From assembly GCF_003202405.1 (NCBI RefSeq), contig NZ_QJHL01000001.1, positions 620,001 to 684,000 on the forward strand: a DNA stretch of 64,000 nucleotides, read 5' to 3'. The translations under genes and the position numbers were made by a program. This DNA is from Flavobacterium hydrophilum (lineage in GTDB: Bacteria; Bacteroidota; Bacteroidia; Flavobacteriales; Flavobacteriaceae). Positions 28,254 through 36,391 of this stretch are shown here, piece after piece (positions within the stretch are counted from its first letter, which is position 1; every line of letters begins with the position of its first letter). Below the pieces are notes generated by a model, which did no database searches, was not told the DNA's origin, and saw nothing but the letters and a program-made list of their open reading frames with translations.

Positions 28254-29157
28254 GATACTTTCCTATTTCTACATCTTCTAAAACTGCTATAGCGTCATCA
28301 ACCAAAATTGCTAATGAGCAATAAAGCGATACTAAATAAGAAGCAATTGCTTTTTCGTTTATTCCCATAAAACGAACTGATAATCCAGGAGACTGTTCGC
28401 CTTGTAACCCCGGCTGAATCAATCCGATCACGCCCTGACGGCTTTCGCCTGTACGTAACAAAATGATTTTTGATTTACCATTTTGAATAGGCAGTTTATC
28501 TGATGGAATAAGCGGAATACCTCTCCATGTCAAAAACTGAGAACCAAATAAAGAAGTAGTAGGAGGCGGAACACCACGACGTGTGCACTCACGTCCAAAA
28601 GCTGCTATAGCTAACGGGTGTAATAAAAAGAATCCAGGTTCTTTCCACACTTTTGTCAATAATTCATCTAAATCGTCAGGAGTTGGCGCACCTGTTCTGG
28701 TTTTTATAATTTGAGAAGGAGCTACGTTGCTTAATAAGCCATAATCTTTGTTATTGATTAATTCGCTTTCCTGACGTTCTTTGATCGTTTCGATTGCTAA
28801 ACGTAATTGCTCTGTAATCTGGTTATACGGCTTGCTGTACAAATCAGAAACACGTGTGTGAACATCAACAATGGTCTGAACAGCTGCTAAATTATACTCT
28901 CTTGGATTGTCGATGTAATCCACAAAAGTGTTTGGTAAAATTCTTTCGTCCCTTGCTGAGCAATCTACTTCGATATGGCTGCCGTCTTTTACTTTATTCA
29001 GACGATAAACTCCTGATTCTACCGGAGTCCAGTGTAAAAGATGTGTTAGCCAGCGTGGTGAAATAGTTCCGATTTGAGGAACAGAACGCGTAGCAATCGC
29101 TAATTGTCTTGCAGCTACATCGCCTAATGCTGTCTGTTGTTTTTTTAATTCTGTCAT
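28237..29157 (-). CDS. Family 2A encapsulin nanocompartment shell protein (SrpI-like)
   Basis: This 306-residue protein has the family 2A encapsulin pattern: an N-terminal arm (TALGDVAARQLAIATRS, ISPRWLTHLLHWTPVESGVYRLNKV), the HK97-fold core, and a C-terminal block with GVIGLIQPGLQGEQSPGLSVRFMGINEKAIASYL. Family 2 shells descend from HK97-type capsid folds and assemble into about 25-nm cages. There is no cyclic-nucleotide-binding insertion, which fits 2A rather than 2B. The neighbouring cysteine desulfurase with N-terminal extension is the established 2A cargo, and serine acetyltransferase is a known neighbour. The cage would thus hold an enzyme that mobilises sulfur from cysteine. The gene follows cysK after 133 bp without a clear promoter of its own. 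Confidence 0.95.
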   Translation of the reverse strand: MTELKKQQTALGDVAARQLAIATRSVPQIGTISPRWLTHLLHWTPVESGVYRLNKVKDGSHIEVDCSARDERILPNTFVDYIDNPREYNLAAVQTIVDVHTRVSDLYSKPYNQITEQLRLAIETIKERQESELINNKDYGLLSNVAPSQIIKTRTGAPTPDDLDELLTKVWKEPGFFLLHPLAIAAFGRECTRRGVPPPTTSLFGSQFLTWRGIPLIPSDKLPIQNGKSKIILLRTGESRQGVIGLIQPGLQGEQSPGLSVRFMGINEKAIASYLVSLYCSLAILVDDAIAVLEDVEIGKYHEYKY

Positions 29158-29290
29158 AATTTAATTTTTAAAGGTTAATTGATTGGTTTATTCGTTATTA
29201 TGTTTGTGAGTAAATTTATGTTAAAAAAATAATCGATAAATGTTTTAATTTTAATTATTTGGATATTAATATGTTAAATTTCAAAAGCCA

Positions 29291-30199
29291 TTAATACAGT
29301 TCATCAATGGAGAGATATCTTTCTCCGGTATCATAATTGAAAGTCAGAATCACAGCATTCTCAGGAATATCTTTCAGTTTCTGAGAAACGGCCGAAAGTA
29401 CTGCCCCAGTTGAAATACCTGCAAAAATTCCTTCTTCACGGGTGATTTTTTTCGCATAATTAAAAGCAGCATCTTTTTCGACCGTAATAATTTCATCAAC
29501 ATATTTGCTGTTAAAAACCTGAGGAATAAACCCTGCTCCAATTCCCTGCAAAGGATGAGGTGATGGCTGACCACCGCTTAAAACAGGCGATAAGGTAGGT
29601 TCGACAGCAAAGGTTTTTAAATTTGGAAAATGCTGTTTTAAAATTTTGGAAACTCCGGTAATGTGCCCACCCGTTCCAACACCTGTTATCAGATAGTCAA
29701 TTCCATCTGGAAAATCTTTAATGATTTCCTGAGCGGTTGTTCTTTCATGAACTTCGACATTTGCAGGATTATTGAATTGCAATGGTATAAATGAATTGGG
29801 AGTTGCGGCAGCAAGTTCATGTGCTTTTTCAACAGCACCCGAAGTTCCTTTTTCTCTTGGCGTCAAAACAAATTCGGCACCATAAGCATTCATGATTTTT
29901 CTTCGTTCCAGACTCATGGATTCCGGCATTACCAAAATGACTTTGTACCCTTTGACAGCTCCAACCAATGCCAGTCCAATTCCGGTATTTCCCGAAGTAG
30001 GTTCAATAATAACCGAATCAGGATTTAAAAGTCCTTTTTTCTCTGCATCTTCAATCATGGCTAATGCGATTCGGTCTTTGATGCTCGAACCTGGGTTTGT
30101 TTTTTCCAGTTTAATCCAAACCTGATGATTTTTGAAAAGTTTGTTAAGCCTTACGTGAGGTGTATTGCCTATGGTTTCGAGTATATTTTGATATTTCAT
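29291..30199 (-). CDS. cysK: Cysteine synthase A (O-acetylserine sulfhydrylase)
   Basis: The product is 302 residues from the ATG at 30199. The frame is open 15 codons upstream to 30244, but the family N-terminus is [19 protein letters not shown], so the inner start is chosen. PLP-Lys lies in [12 protein letters not shown], the substrate loop is [10 protein letters not shown], and the PLP-phosphate loop is [11 protein letters not shown]. The enzyme makes cysteine from O-acetylserine and sulfide. It lies between serine acetyltransferase and the encapsulin shell, so the operon both makes cysteine and packages an enzyme that consumes it. Confidence 0.96.
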   Translation of the reverse strand: MKYQNILETIGNTPHVRLNKLFKNHQVWIKLEKTNPGSSIKDRIALAMIEDAEKKGLLNPDSVIIEPTSGNTGIGLALVGAVKGYKVILVMPESMSLERRKIMNAYGAEFVLTPREKGTSGAVEKAHELAAATPNSFIPLQFNNPANVEVHERTTAQEIIKDFPDGIDYLITGVGTGGHITGVSKILKQHFPNLKTFAVEPTLSPVLSGGQPSPHPLQGIGAGFIPQVFNSKYVDEIITVEKDAAFNYAKKITREEGIFAGISTGAVLSAVSQKLKDIPENAVILTFNYDTGERYLSIDELY

Positions 30200-30276
30200 A
30201 ATAGTTGGTTTGTTTTTCTCACCATATAAGTGATATAAGTTCATTTTAGTTTTAGTCTATTGCTATGCTTTAAAAA

Positions 30277-30373
30277 TTTTTCACGCAGATTTAAAAAAGA
30301 TTTTAAGCAGATGTACGCAGATTTTTTTCATAAATAGTATCTAGATTAAATCTGCCAGAATTTGCGTGAAACA
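30277..30373. repeat. Intergenic inverted repeat between serine acetyltransferase and cysK
   Basis: Ends TTTTCACGCAGATTT and AATTTGCGTGAAAC are inverted copies. Inside, CGCAGATTT/AAGCAGAT-type words recur three times on one side and ATCTGCCAGAATTTGCG on the other. It resembles short palindromic intergenic repeats common in flavobacterial chromosomes. It lies within the operon's 235-bp gap and could fold into a long hairpin in the mRNA, affecting the cysK level. Confidence 0.6.
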
Positions 30374-30434
30374 AAAAACTTTTTTAGACATTGCTTTTAA
30401 ATGAACTTATAGAACTTATATGGTTTAAATTTTT

Positions 30435-31259
30435 TTATATCGAATAAAAAATTGGTTCAGGGAACGGATTGTTATCTTTTACTTTCATTTCATTTTTATG
30501 ATACACAACCGAGTTTGAAGGAACAGTATAAGTAAGCCAAACATTTCCTCCAATGATGGAATCTCTGCCTACAGTTGTCTGTCCTCCAAGGATAGTGCTG
30601 TTGGCATAAATAACCACATTGTCTTCGATTGTGGGATGTCTTTTAATGAAAGCTTCTTCTTTTTTTACACTTAGAGCACCAAGCGTCACACCCTGATAAA
30701 TTTGGACATTATTGCCAATAACAGCCGTTTCTCCAATGACTATTCCGGTACCGTGGTCGATGGCAAAATCGTCTCCAATCTGCGCTCCGGGATGAATTTC
30801 TATACTGGTTTTAATATGTGCATATTCTGAAATGGTTCGTGCCAAAAGCTTTAAATCCTGTTCCCAAAGCTGATGCGAGAAACGATAAATTGCAATGGCA
30901 AAAAAGCCTGGGTAAGAGTATAAAACTTCTTCGAGAGTTTTGGCTGCAGGATCTTTTGAAAAAATAGTTCTGGCATCATCTATGACTTTTTTATGTAAAC
31001 CCGGTAATGCCTCAAAAAATGTTTTGGTTTGCCACTGGCTTTCTTCGCTTTCCGGAGCAAAATCCAATACCAATTCGTTGAACTGAATTTCTAATTCAGT
31101 GAATTTGCCCTCAATAATAGTCACATTGCCTAAAGATTTAGACGTAGTTGAAAACAACACACAAAATAACTCATCAATAAAATGATGTATTAATTTCTTA
31201 GGAGGAAGAATTAATAAGTTTTGATGCTGATTTGCTATTTCCTGATAAAATGAGTTCAT
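30435..31259 (-). CDS. epsC: Serine O-acetyltransferase, EpsC type
   Basis: This 274-residue protein has an N-terminal helical domain and a C-terminal left-handed beta-helix of hexapeptide repeats (about 155-250). It carries the serine acetyltransferase active-site block AIDHGTGIVIGETAVIGNNVQIYQGVTLGA. It makes O-acetylserine from serine and acetyl-CoA, the committed step to cysteine. It is the first gene of the cysK/encapsulin/desulfurase operon and is preceded by a roughly 300-nt leader that encodes Met-Cys-Phe-Cys-Cys. Serine acetyltransferases are classically feedback-inhibited by cysteine; the leader would add control at the expression level. Confidence 0.95.
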   Translation of the reverse strand: MNSFYQEIANQHQNLLILPPKKLIHHFIDELFCVLFSTTSKSLGNVTIIEGKFTELEIQFNELVLDFAPESEESQWQTKTFFEALPGLHKKVIDDARTIFSKDPAAKTLEEVLYSYPGFFAIAIYRFSHQLWEQDLKLLARTISEYAHIKTSIEIHPGAQIGDDFAIDHGTGIVIGETAVIGNNVQIYQGVTLGALSVKKEEAFIKRHPTIEDNVVIYANSTILGGQTTVGRDSIIGGNVWLTYTVPSNSVVYHKNEMKVKDNNPFPEPIFYSI

Positions 31260-31393
31260 ATTGAATTATTTTTGCGTTAAAAATATTTTGGCTGATGCGT
31301 ATTGAATCAGTTTTTGAATATAGTTCTGCGCACCTTTTTGAAATTGGGTGTCAGTAATGGTTATATTTTGATGTAAAAGAGTCTTTTTTTGTC

Positions 31394-31559
31394 TCGATTT
31401 AATAAATAAATCCGATTGAATATGAAAAGGGCAGGAGGTTAACAACAGAAGCACATATAACAAAAGTTGTTATAAGTATATTTTTTAGAAGGGATGTAAG
31501 ATATGCTTGCCGTTGTTTTCAAAATGTAGTTTTTTATAATTTTATAACTCTACTAATTC
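31394..31559 (-). promoter_or_regulatory. Cysteine-leader RNA, copy A (serine acetyltransferase operon)
   Basis: From a predicted start near 31559 the transcript carries a conserved block CTATAGAATTAGTAG (31550-31564) and AACAACGG (31510-31517). Next is the hairpin TATAAC-N7-GTTATA (31456-31474), the Cys-rich ORF (31439-31456), and a small hairpin tcgGATTTA/TAAATCga (31394-31416) 23 nt after the ORF stop. AACAACGG can pair with CTGTTGTT in the Cys codons, with one G-U. The remainder of 31260-31393 is AT-rich, with no gene I can support. Confidence 0.7.
31439..31456 (-). CDS. Leader peptide Met-Cys-Phe-Cys-Cys, copy A
   Basis: ATG-TGC-TTC-TGT-TGT-TAA lies 180 nt upstream of the serine acetyltransferase start and about 103 nt into the predicted transcript. 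Three of five codons are Cys. The ORF recurs with the same length, position and composition upstream of the SusC genes at 41086 and 49350. It is too short to be credible alone; the support is conservation of the ORF within three homologous leaders and placement before cysteine and organosulfur operons. It probably acts as a sensor of Cys-tRNA charging. Confidence 0.65.
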   Translation of the reverse strand: MCFCC

Positions 31560-31565
31560 TATAGA

Positions 31566-31595
31566 CAAAGTTAAATTTAAAAACATAAAATCCAA
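31566..31595 (-). promoter_or_regulatory. Promoter of the cysteine/encapsulin operon
   Basis: On the minus strand TTG at 31595-31593, a 19-bp spacer and TAACTTTG at 31573-31566 match the Bacteroidota consensus exactly. The same elements with the same spacing occur at 41514-41543 and 49824-49853. Confidence 0.82.
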
Positions 31596-31703
31596 AAGTT
31601 TTTTAAAATTTCTTTGATATCAAGAGGTGAAATATGAATTTATATAGAATTTTTAAATTTAATGTTTTGATTTTTAATTGTTTATATGTTTGTGTTTTGT
31701 AAA

Positions 31704-31756
31704 TAAAAAAGACAGCAGAATAAGTATGTGTACTCATTTATGCTGTCTTTATTATT
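31704..31756 (-). terminator. Terminator of the organosulfur operon ending in the APC permease
   Basis: AAAAGACAGCA (31707-31717) pairs with TGCTGTCTTT (31741-31750), with partial inner pairing AAGTA/TACTCATT, and A/T runs on both sides. It lies 39 bp beyond the permease stop and just upstream of the promoter at 31566-31595. Confidence 0.85.
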
Positions 31757-31794
31757 TTTTATGATATGAAAAAGTAAATTTCAGGTTTTAAAAT

Positions 31795-33270
31795 CTACTT
31801 TTTAGAAGACGTATCCGAAATTAATTCGTCCTTTTGTCTGAATTTGAGGGTTATTTTACGGTTATAATTTTCTCTGATATAAAAAACAGGTATTCCAATG
31901 CCGGCAATAATTAACCCCGGCCAGGTGTAAGTTGGCTTATAAATAATTAGCAGAATACAAAAGGCTAATCCCAAGACAATATAAATGGCAGGTAAAAATG
32001 GATAACCAAAGGCTCTGTAAGGTCTTTCGTGTTGTGGCTTTTTAATTCTTAAAACAAAAATCCCTGCAATTGTTATAACGTAAAAAATCACTACCACAAA
32101 TGAAATCATGTCCAGTAAATTTCCGTATCGGCCGCTTAAACTTAAAATTGCAGCCATAAAAAATTGTATCCAGAGCGCATTGGCAGGAACCGAATGCTTG
32201 TTCAAAATCGCTGTTTTTTTGAAAAACAAACCGTCTTTAGCCATACTTTGATAGACTCTTGCACCTGATAAAATCATTCCGTTGGCACATCCAAAAGAAG
32301 CAATCAGAATCATTAAAGCAATAATCGACGTTCCACTAGAGCCAAAAATAGCCTGAGCTGCGGCAATTCCAACCCTGTCTTTTTCCGGTGTTCCAATGGC
32401 TTCAACAGGCAATACTGCTGTAAACATTACATTTACCGATACATAGATAAGTGTAACTACAGCTGTTCCTAAAAGTAAACTCAATCCAATATTTCGTTTT
32501 GGATTTTTTATTTCGTCAGAAACAAAAGTCACATTATTCCACGCATCATAACTGATTACAGTTCCCACTAATGCTGAAGCGATCGCTCCCCAAAAGGCAG
32601 GTGTATTGGTATATTGTAAAGAAGACCCATCCGGATTTAGTTTTTGCAAATGAAAAGGATTAGTCCAGTTTGCCTGCCAGATTTCGGGTTTAAAAAAGAT
32701 AAACCCGAAGACAATCAGAATTAGTAAGCTGATTAATTTCGTTCCGGTAAAAAACTTCTGAATTACTTTACCCAGTTTTACTCCTTTTGTGTTGATGTAT
32801 GTCAATATGAATAACAAGACAATAGACGAGAGCTGTGCCGGAGAAATTGTAAAAGAATCTCCAATTTTAAAGGCTACCAAATCTTCACTGAAAAGTGGAA
32901 AAAAATACGCCAGAAATTTAAAGAACGAAACACAAACTGCAGCAATGGTTCCGGTTTGAATGACCGTAAATAAACTCCAGCCATAAACAAATGCTACAAG
33001 CGGATTGTAAGCTTCTTTTAAATAAACATACTGACCACCCGATTTAGGAAACATTCCGCTTAATTCTCCATAACTAACGGCTGCAGTCAAAGTCATGAAT
33101 CCACCGATTAACCATACTAAAATAAGCCAGCCCGCTGATCCGATATTACGGGTAACATCGGCACTTACGATAAAAATTCCCGAACCTATCATTCCGCTGG
33201 CGACCAATAAGGCAGCATCGGCAAGACCGAGTTCTCTTTTGTATTCTTGTTTTTTTTCTATTTCTGACAT
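31795..33270 (-). CDS. APC-superfamily amino acid permease
   Basis: This 491-residue inner-membrane transporter has about 12 helices. Helix 1 has the APC binding motif GMIGSGIFI, followed by GLADAALLVASG and the helix-2/3 block ELSGMFPKSGGQYVYLKEAYNPL typical of the LAT-like/SLC7-type group. It would take up an amino acid or amine. It is the last gene of the unit starting at SusC 41086 and follows the SsuD-like monooxygenase by 21 bp, so an organosulfur compound with an amino-acid-like head group is a reasonable guess. Exact substrate unknown. Confidence 0.92.
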   Translation of the reverse strand: MSEIEKKQEYKRELGLADAALLVASGMIGSGIFIVSADVTRNIGSAGWLILVWLIGGFMTLTAAVSYGELSGMFPKSGGQYVYLKEAYNPLVAFVYGWSLFTVIQTGTIAAVCVSFFKFLAYFFPLFSEDLVAFKIGDSFTISPAQLSSIVLLFILTYINTKGVKLGKVIQKFFTGTKLISLLILIVFGFIFFKPEIWQANWTNPFHLQKLNPDGSSLQYTNTPAFWGAIASALVGTVISYDAWNNVTFVSDEIKNPKRNIGLSLLLGTAVVTLIYVSVNVMFTAVLPVEAIGTPEKDRVGIAAAQAIFGSSGTSIIALMILIASFGCANGMILSGARVYQSMAKDGLFFKKTAILNKHSVPANALWIQFFMAAILSLSGRYGNLLDMISFVVVIFYVITIAGIFVLRIKKPQHERPYRAFGYPFLPAIYIVLGLAFCILLIIYKPTYTWPGLIIAGIGIPVFYIRENYNRKITLKFRQKDELISDTSSKK

Positions 33271-33291
33271 TTTAAATTTTAATTTTTATAA

Positions 33292-34458
33292 CTAAACCAA
33301 TTCTGCATTGGTTAAAGGTGTTGAAGGTGTTTCTTTTGGAATTCTTCCTTGTAAATCAGGCAGCGAAACATTGGGCAGACGTGGTAAAACGAGTTTGGCA
33401 AAATAATTCGCTTCTTCAATTAGAGGAAAACCGGAGAAAATAAAAGAACGGAAACCCATATCCATATAGCGGTTTAGTTTTTTGATAATCTGGTCGGCAC
33501 TTCCTACCAATCCGCTTCCGCAGCCGGAGAATACTTTACCGATATCTGTCCATAAAATATCTTCAACATATCCTTCATCATCAGCCGTTTCCCTTAATTC
33601 ATCTTGTTTTAAAACTCCCAGTGAGCGCGAATCTTCTCCACGGCTTCTGATTTCCAGTCCTCGTTTCTCATCAAATTTTGAAATCAGTTTTTTAGCGTAA
33701 GCTCTTGCTTCTTCCTGCGTTTCGCGAACAATTACATGGATTCTTAATCCAAAATCGATAACTCTTCCTTCTGCTGCAGCACGTTCACTCATTTCTTTTA
33801 AGGTTGCATACATCGATTCTTCAGATTCCGGCCAGGTCAAAAATACATCGCAGTGTTTGGCGCAAACCGCTCTTGATCCCGGCGATGTTCCTCCAAAATA
33901 CAATAACGGACCACCATTTTGCTGATACGATTTTACAGGATCTGACGGCAGGTCAAACTGATAAATTTCGCCTTTGTGAGAGATTCTGTCCTGTGTCCAG
34001 GCTTGTTGTAAAATCTGAATTACTTCAGAACATCTTTGGTATCTTAAATTAGGATCTTCACGGGTTCCGGGTAAATCAGAGTTGATAATGTTTAAAATCA
34101 ATCTTCCCTTTAAAATATGATCTAATGAAGAAATGGCTCTCGCTAACATGGGCGGATGAACTTCTCCGGTACGAATCGCCAGCAATAATGTAATCTTACT
34201 GATTTCAGGAGCAACGCTGGCAGCAAAAGTGAGCACGTCCTGTCCGACAGTATAAGCTGAAGGATAAAGAATATTACTAAATCCGAGTCGTTCAGCCTCT
34301 AAAGTGATCTCTCTGCAATGCTCGTAACTGCTTCTTCTGGTGTTGTCTAAAACCCCTAAATATTCTGTATCTCCACCAATAATATCATTAAACCAGGAAA
34401 TTTCAGCTACTCTTTCTGTGGTTCTGATGCTTACAGTTTCAATTTTTCCTTTAATCAT
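33292..34458 (-). CDS. LLM-class flavin-dependent monooxygenase, SsuD (alkanesulfonate monooxygenase)-like
   Basis: This 388-residue cytosolic protein resembles SsuD along its length. Matching blocks are EISWFNDIIGGDTEYLG near the start, SSLDHILKGRLILNIIN, PLLYFGGTSPGSRAVCAKHCDVFLTWPES, the family block FGLRIHVIVRETQEEA, and the C-terminal GSADQIIKKLNRYMDMG with FIFSGFPLIEEA. SsuD-type enzymes use reduced FMN from a partner reductase to cleave C-S bonds in alkanesulfonates, releasing sulfite. No flavin reductase gene is adjacent. Placement behind a Cys-leader-controlled SusC/SusD pair supports a role in sulfur scavenging. The exact substrate and the C-S cleavage reaction are inferred. Confidence 0.9.
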   Translation of the reverse strand: MIKGKIETVSIRTTERVAEISWFNDIIGGDTEYLGVLDNTRRSSYEHCREITLEAERLGFSNILYPSAYTVGQDVLTFAASVAPEISKITLLLAIRTGEVHPPMLARAISSLDHILKGRLILNIINSDLPGTREDPNLRYQRCSEVIQILQQAWTQDRISHKGEIYQFDLPSDPVKSYQQNGGPLLYFGGTSPGSRAVCAKHCDVFLTWPESEESMYATLKEMSERAAAEGRVIDFGLRIHVIVRETQEEARAYAKKLISKFDEKRGLEIRSRGEDSRSLGVLKQDELRETADDEGYVEDILWTDIGKVFSGCGSGLVGSADQIIKKLNRYMDMGFRSFIFSGFPLIEEANYFAKLVLPRLPNVSLPDLQGRIPKETPSTPLTNAELV

Positions 34459-34463
34459 TTTTA

Positions 34464-34622
34464 TTATTTATTTTTTTTAGAATCCTTTTTCAATTTTGTA
34501 TTCCTGCTGTCTGAAGCGTTTGTATTTCTGGAAACAGTTTCACTAAACCATGAAATTTCATCATTCTTTTTCGATACTCTGATTGCTATAGCAGGTGCCG
34601 GATTAAGGTTTGTCTGAGTCAT
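34464..34622 (-). pseudogene. 52-codon ORF resembling the N-terminus of the adjacent monooxygenase
   Basis: ATG at 34622 to TAA at 34464 encodes 52 residues between the amidohydrolase (17 bp) and the SsuD-like gene (5 bp). Residues 12-30, IAIRVSKKNDEISWFSETV, align with VSIRTTERVAEISWFNDII at the start of the SsuD-like protein, sharing the IR and EISWF pattern. The rest is Asn/Lys/Ser-rich and unlike a monooxygenase. The simplest reading is the remnant of a tandem paralogue that lost its body. An A-rich sequence precedes the ATG, so it could still be translated and coupled to the next gene. Confidence 0.55.
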
Positions 34623-34639
34623 TTTTTTTAGTTTTTAAA

Positions 34640-36343
34640 TTAGTCCTTTTTAAAAATCGTTTTCCCTTCTTTTATGGTTTCCAAAACAGTAATGTCTTTT
34701 ATTTTTGAAGGTTCTATTTTGGTCAAATCATCTGACAGTACCACTAAATCTGCCAATTTTCCGGCTTCGATAGAACCTTTGCTATTCTCTTCAAAATATT
34801 CGTAAGCACCGTTTATGGTAATGGCTCGTAATCCTTCAATAGGCGTAAGTCTTTCATCAGGACCGATAACTTGTCCTGTACGGGATTTTCTTTCTACCGA
34901 TGTCCACAATAAAAACAACTGATTCAATGGCGTAACCGGATAATCAGTATGGTTGGTGGCTACAACTCCTTTTTTTAGAGCCGATTTTAAAGGACTTAAA
35001 AAACTGGCTCTTTCGATACCTAAATTGCGGGTATGTACATCACCCCAAAAGAAAGCGTGATTGCTAAAGAGAGCGGCGATTATGCCCAGTTTTTTGTAGT
35101 CATCCAATTGATCAGGTCTTACAAACTGTGAGTGAATGGTTACAGGTCTGCGATCGCTGCTGTTTACATTTAAAGTTTTATTCGCATTTTCGATTGCTTT
35201 TAAATACATATCGATCGTCGCATCTCCGTTGCAATGCACAAATGGTCTGATATTGTTTTGGAAAGTTTTAATAACGAGTGCATCAAACTGCTCCTGTGTA
35301 ATGTTAGGAAAACCTGTACAGTGATCGTGGTTACAGCCCGGTACTTCTACCAGATAAGATTTACTGAAAAAAGCGGTTTTGCCTTGTGGAGAACCATCAG
35401 CAACCATTTTTGTTCCTGCCAGTTTCAAATGATTTTTTAATACTCCAAATTTAAATTCAGGATTTTCTAATACTTTGTCTAAAGTTGGATAACCAGGTAA
35501 TGCCTCGATATCAATAAATAAAGCGTTTTTGTCGGCTGCTTTCTTTAATAACTGAAGCGACTCAAAACTCGTGTAACCATCCTGAGCAGTTGTAATTCCG
35601 TTACTTGCATAAAACAATTGCTGTTCGTTTAGACCTTTTATCTGATCGTCTAAAGAAGGAGCAGGTTTTGCAGGTCTTTTGAGCAATCTACCGGCATTTT
35701 CCTGCAACAATCCTGTAGGTTCGTTGGTACCTTTTTTTCTTTCGATGGCACCACCTGCAGGGTTTGGAGTACTGGCGTCAATTCCTGAAAGTTTTAACGC
35801 ATAAGAATTCGAAACCGACATGTGTCCGTTGATGTTTGTAATGGTTACGGGATTATTTGGAAAAGCAGCATCTAAATCTTCCTTATTCGGGTGTCTTTTT
35901 TCTTCCAGCTGATCCTGATCGTATCCGTAAGCATCGATCCATTCTCCGGCAGCAATATTTTTTTCTTTTTGAAAATCCTGAATGCGGCTTATCAAATCGG
36001 CAATATTTTTAACTGTACCCATTGGAGGCGAACCTACATTTACCGTAGCCGATCTGGATAAACCCATAAAATGGCTGTGGCCATCGATGAATCCGGGAAC
36101 TACCGTTTTTCCTTTTAAGTCAATAACAACCGTATTTTTATCTTTTAGTTTTTCAATTGTACTGTTATTTCCAACTGCCAGAATTTTTCCGTTACTTACC
36201 GCAATGGCTTGTGCAGTACTGTTTTTTGCATCAACCGTAATGATGTTTCCATTGATGAAAATCTTTTCGGCGGTATTTTTTTGCTGAGCATTGCTAATCG
36301 TCGCAGCGAAGAGTATAGCCAGCCATTTAAAATTATTTTTCAT
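34640..36343 (-). CDS. Exported YtcJ-like amidohydrolase
   Basis: This 567-residue metal-dependent hydrolase of the amidohydrolase superfamily has a signal peptide (MKNNFKWLAILFAATISNAQ). Landmarks of the YtcJ group are the entry strand KTVVPGFIDGHSHFMG (HxH metal ligands), FVHCNGDATID (His), VTIHSQFVRPDQ (His) and the late Asp in NHTDYPVTP. YtcJ-like enzymes cleave varied amide bonds and their physiological substrates are mostly unknown. Its position between SusD and the SsuD-like monooxygenase suggests it trims an imported organosulfur amide in the periplasm before permease uptake. That sequence of steps is inferred. Confidence 0.9.
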   Translation of the reverse strand: MKNNFKWLAILFAATISNAQQKNTAEKIFINGNIITVDAKNSTAQAIAVSNGKILAVGNNSTIEKLKDKNTVVIDLKGKTVVPGFIDGHSHFMGLSRSATVNVGSPPMGTVKNIADLISRIQDFQKEKNIAAGEWIDAYGYDQDQLEEKRHPNKEDLDAAFPNNPVTITNINGHMSVSNSYALKLSGIDASTPNPAGGAIERKKGTNEPTGLLQENAGRLLKRPAKPAPSLDDQIKGLNEQQLFYASNGITTAQDGYTSFESLQLLKKAADKNALFIDIEALPGYPTLDKVLENPEFKFGVLKNHLKLAGTKMVADGSPQGKTAFFSKSYLVEVPGCNHDHCTGFPNITQEQFDALVIKTFQNNIRPFVHCNGDATIDMYLKAIENANKTLNVNSSDRRPVTIHSQFVRPDQLDDYKKLGIIAALFSNHAFFWGDVHTRNLGIERASFLSPLKSALKKGVVATNHTDYPVTPLNQLFLLWTSVERKSRTGQVIGPDERLTPIEGLRAITINGAYEYFEENSKGSIEAGKLADLVVLSDDLTKIEPSKIKDITVLETIKEGKTIFKKD

Positions 36344-36391
36344 TGTGATATTTTATTTATTTAAAATTTAATGATTTTTAAAAATTGAATA

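Noticed and set aside
28237..29157. Encapsulin shell as a remnant prophage capsid gene
   Set aside because: No portal, terminase, tail or integrase genes are nearby; the neighbours are cysteine metabolism genes and the known family 2A cargo.
30277..30373. Possible CRISPR or mobile element because of repeated GCAGAT words
   Set aside because: Only a few irregular words and one inverted pair are present, with no regular spacers, no transposase and no target duplications.
31266..31463. A 65-codon frame upstream of serine acetyltransferase opening with a hydrophobic stretch
   Set aside because: It begins with TTG, overlaps the conserved leader hairpin and Cys ORF in another frame, and has no counterpart in the two other homologous leaders.
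31260..31600. A known riboswitch (for example SAM or SAH class) before the cysteine operon
   Set aside because: I see no multi-helix aptamer core of a known class. The conserved pieces are short hairpins around a Cys-coding ORF, which fits attenuation better.
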